64,000 nucleotides of DNA from Prodigiosinella aquatilis (GTDB lineage: Bacteria; Pseudomonadota; Gammaproteobacteria; Enterobacterales; Enterobacteriaceae). Location of the stretch: assembly GCA_030388725.1 (NCBI GenBank), contig CP128857.1, forward strand, positions 434,001-498,000, read 5' to 3'. This document shows, in pieces, positions 62,682-64,000 of the stretch. Position numbers and translations under genes: made by a program. Position 1 is the stretch's first letter, and every line of letters starts with the position of its first letter. A model generated the notes under the pieces. It saw nothing but the letters and a program-made list of their open reading frames with translations, was not told the origin of the DNA and did not search any database.

Positions 62682-63751
62682 TGTTTGGTGTATTAGATCG
62701 TTATATCGGTAAAACCATTTTTAATACCATCATGATGACTTTGTTCATGTTGGTTTCGTTGTCTGGCATCATCAAGTTTGTTGATCAGTTACGTAAGGTA
62801 GGGCAGGGCAGTTATTCGGTGATGGGTGCTGGTATATACACACTGCTCAGTGTGCCGAAAGACATTGAAATATTTTTCCCGATGGCGGCTTTACTGGGGG
62901 CGTTGTTAGGGCTGGGAACACTGGCTACCCGTAGTGAATTAGTGGTGATGCAGGCCTCTGGTTTTACCCGTCTACAAATTGCTGGTTCGGTAATGAAAAC
63001 CGCCATTCCGCTGGTACTGCTGACGATGATGATCGGTGAGTGGGGCGCGCCACAAGGCGAGCAGTTGGCGCGTGATTATCGTTCCCAGATGATGTACGGT
63101 GGTTCCATGCTTTCCTCCCAGAATGGATTGTGGGCCAAAGATGGCACCGATTTTGTGTATATTCAGCGGGTCGTGAGTGACACTGAGCTTGCCGGAGTGA
63201 ACATTTACCATTTCGACAAAAATGATAAATTGCTTTTTGTCCGTTATGCCGCTTCCGCCAATTTCGATGATGGTGTCTGGAAGCTGTCTCAGGTTGAAGA
63301 GTCTGATCTCCAAAACAGCAAACAGATTGGTGGTAGCCAAATGCTCAGTGGCGTGTGGAAAACCAATCTGACACCAGACAAATTGAGTGCGGTAGCCCTT
63401 GACCCCAGTGCGCTCTCTATTCATGGTTTGTACAATTATATTAAATATCTTAAACAGAGCGGGCAGGAATCTAATCGCTATCAGCTCAACATGTGGAGCA
63501 AGCTGTTTTCACCCTTTTCTGTAGCGGTGATGATGCTAATGGCACTATCCTTTATTTTCGGCCCACTGCGCAGTGTATCGGCAGGTATGAGGATAGTGAT
63601 TGGTATTAGCTTCGGTTTCCTGTTTTATGTGCTGGATCAGATCTTCGGACCGTTGAGTCTGGTGTATCACATTCCGCCGATCCTGGGGGCATTACTGCCA
63701 AGTATGCTATTCCTGGTTATCAGCATTTTGTTATTGCTCAAGCGTCGATAA
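62681..63751 (+). CDS. lptG: Lipopolysaccharide export permease LptG
   Basis: Partner of LptF in the LPS exporter, 356 residues. The layout is six membrane segments with a periplasmic jellyroll (about 130-260) between segments three and four. The start FGVLDRYIGKTI and the C-terminal RSVSAGMRIVIGISFGFLFY match E. coli LptG. It overlaps lptF by one base (TGATG), indicating coupled translation. LptB, LptC and LptA are encoded elsewhere. Confidence 0.96.
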   Translation: MFGVLDRYIGKTIFNTIMMTLFMLVSLSGIIKFVDQLRKVGQGSYSVMGAGIYTLLSVPKDIEIFFPMAALLGALLGLGTLATRSELVVMQASGFTRLQIAGSVMKTAIPLVLLTMMIGEWGAPQGEQLARDYRSQMMYGGSMLSSQNGLWAKDGTDFVYIQRVVSDTELAGVNIYHFDKNDKLLFVRYAASANFDDGVWKLSQVEESDLQNSKQIGGSQMLSGVWKTNLTPDKLSAVALDPSALSIHGLYNYIKYLKQSGQESNRYQLNMWSKLFSPFSVAVMMLMALSFIFGPLRSVSAGMRIVIGISFGFLFYVLDQIFGPLSLVYHIPPILGALLPSMLFLVISILLLLKRR

Positions 63752-63858
63752 AGCCGCTGATGCATCAGCAACCACCTGATGCGACACATCATAATTGCGA
63801 GATAATGTACAAAGAGACGATTTTTTCAGCATTCAAGTCAGATATTTATGGATTAGGG

Positions 63859-63886
63859 TTGCGCAAGCGTAATGCCACGGTATAAT
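63859..63886 (+). promoter_or_regulatory. Putative promoter of tRNA-Leu(CAA)
   Basis: -35 TTGCGC (63859-63864), a 16-bp spacer and a perfect -10 TATAAT (63881-63886), about 30 bp upstream of the mature tRNA. It would leave a 5' leader of about 23 nt for RNase P to remove. Confidence 0.75.
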
Positions 63887-63915
63887 CCACGACGTTTTCC
63901 GCATACTACTTCAGT

Positions 63916-64000
63916 GCCGAAGTGGCGAAATCGGTAGACGCAGTTGATTCAAAATCAACCGCCGCAAGGTGTGCCGGTTCGAGTCCGGCCTTCGGCACCA
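63916..64000 (+). tRNA. leuX: tRNA-Leu, anticodon CAA
   Basis: Complete 85-nt class II tRNA. The acceptor arms GCCGAAG and CTTCGGC pair, and the 3' end is ACCA with encoded CCA at 63998-64000. The anticodon arm GTTGA-TTCAAAA-TCAAC gives anticodon CAA (63950-63952), reading UUG. A variable arm and the GGTTCGAGTCC T-arm are present. Its position near pepA-lptFG matches leuX of E. coli, a well-known integration site for genomic islands. The window stops on its last base. Confidence 0.97.

Noticed and set aside
63752..63915. Prophage or island remnant between lptG and the tRNA
   Set aside because: Only 164 bp with a tRNA promoter; no integrase fragment or duplicated tRNA end is visible.

Overview
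This window is a chromosomal segment of an enteric gammaproteobacterium. Nearly every housekeeping protein matches its Escherichia coli counterpart closely in sequence and length: ArcB, GltBD, ParCE, ValS, PepA, LptFG, and the RNAs rnpB, ArcZ and tRNA-Leu(CAA). Divergence from E. coli, a gentisate operon, a secreted alginate-lyase-like protein and an ERIC repeat suggest a soft-rot or plant-associated Enterobacterales (Pectobacteriaceae, such as Pectobacterium, Brenneria or Dickeya). That genus-level placement is inference.

Layout. 1-5.8 kb: degQ (cut by the window edge), zapG, zapE, the rplM-rpsI ribosomal operon, sspA-sspB and a small GFA-family gene. 5.9-13.4 kb: glutamate synthase gltBD, divergent from yhcC. 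13.5-18.8 kb: arcB, the antisense-strand sRNA arcZ, elbB-mtgA, and a secreted polyuronate-lyase-like protein. 18.9-23.9 kb: dolP-diaA-yraN-lpoA, divergent from rsmI and rnpB. 24-34.9 kb: ygiD, ygiCB, tolC with an ERIC element beside it, nudF-yqiB-cpdA-yqiA-parE, a LysR gene and mdaB.

35.1-40.5 kb is a sugar PTS operon: a PRD regulator, split IIA/IIB/IIC, and two different class II ketose-bisphosphate aldolases. 41-45.8 kb holds parC, plsC and ftsP. 45.9-50.8 kb is a gentisate degradation operon with a divergent LysR regulator; it has a transporter, ring-cleavage dioxygenase, hydrolase and isomerase but no 3-hydroxybenzoate hydroxylase. 50.9-55.2 kb is a version of the E. coli yegTUVW nucleoside-type cluster in which an NCS1 permease replaces the MFS transporter YegT. 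55.2-64 kb: dkgA, valS-holC-pepA, lptF-lptG, and a tRNA-Leu(CAA) ending on the last base.

Most of the window is conserved core genome. The accessory interest lies in the PTS/aldolase operon, the gentisate operon, the hybrid yeg cluster and the lyase-like gene. Smaller oddities are a yraN gene with no canonical start codon in its conserved frame, a Thr-Gln microsatellite inside lpoA, an ERIC element 4 bp from the tolC stop, and a perfect palindrome over the ribosome-binding site of the gentisate-linked regulator. I found no CRISPR array, prophage, transposase, toxin-antitoxin pair or recognisable defence system, and no clearly new multi-gene system.
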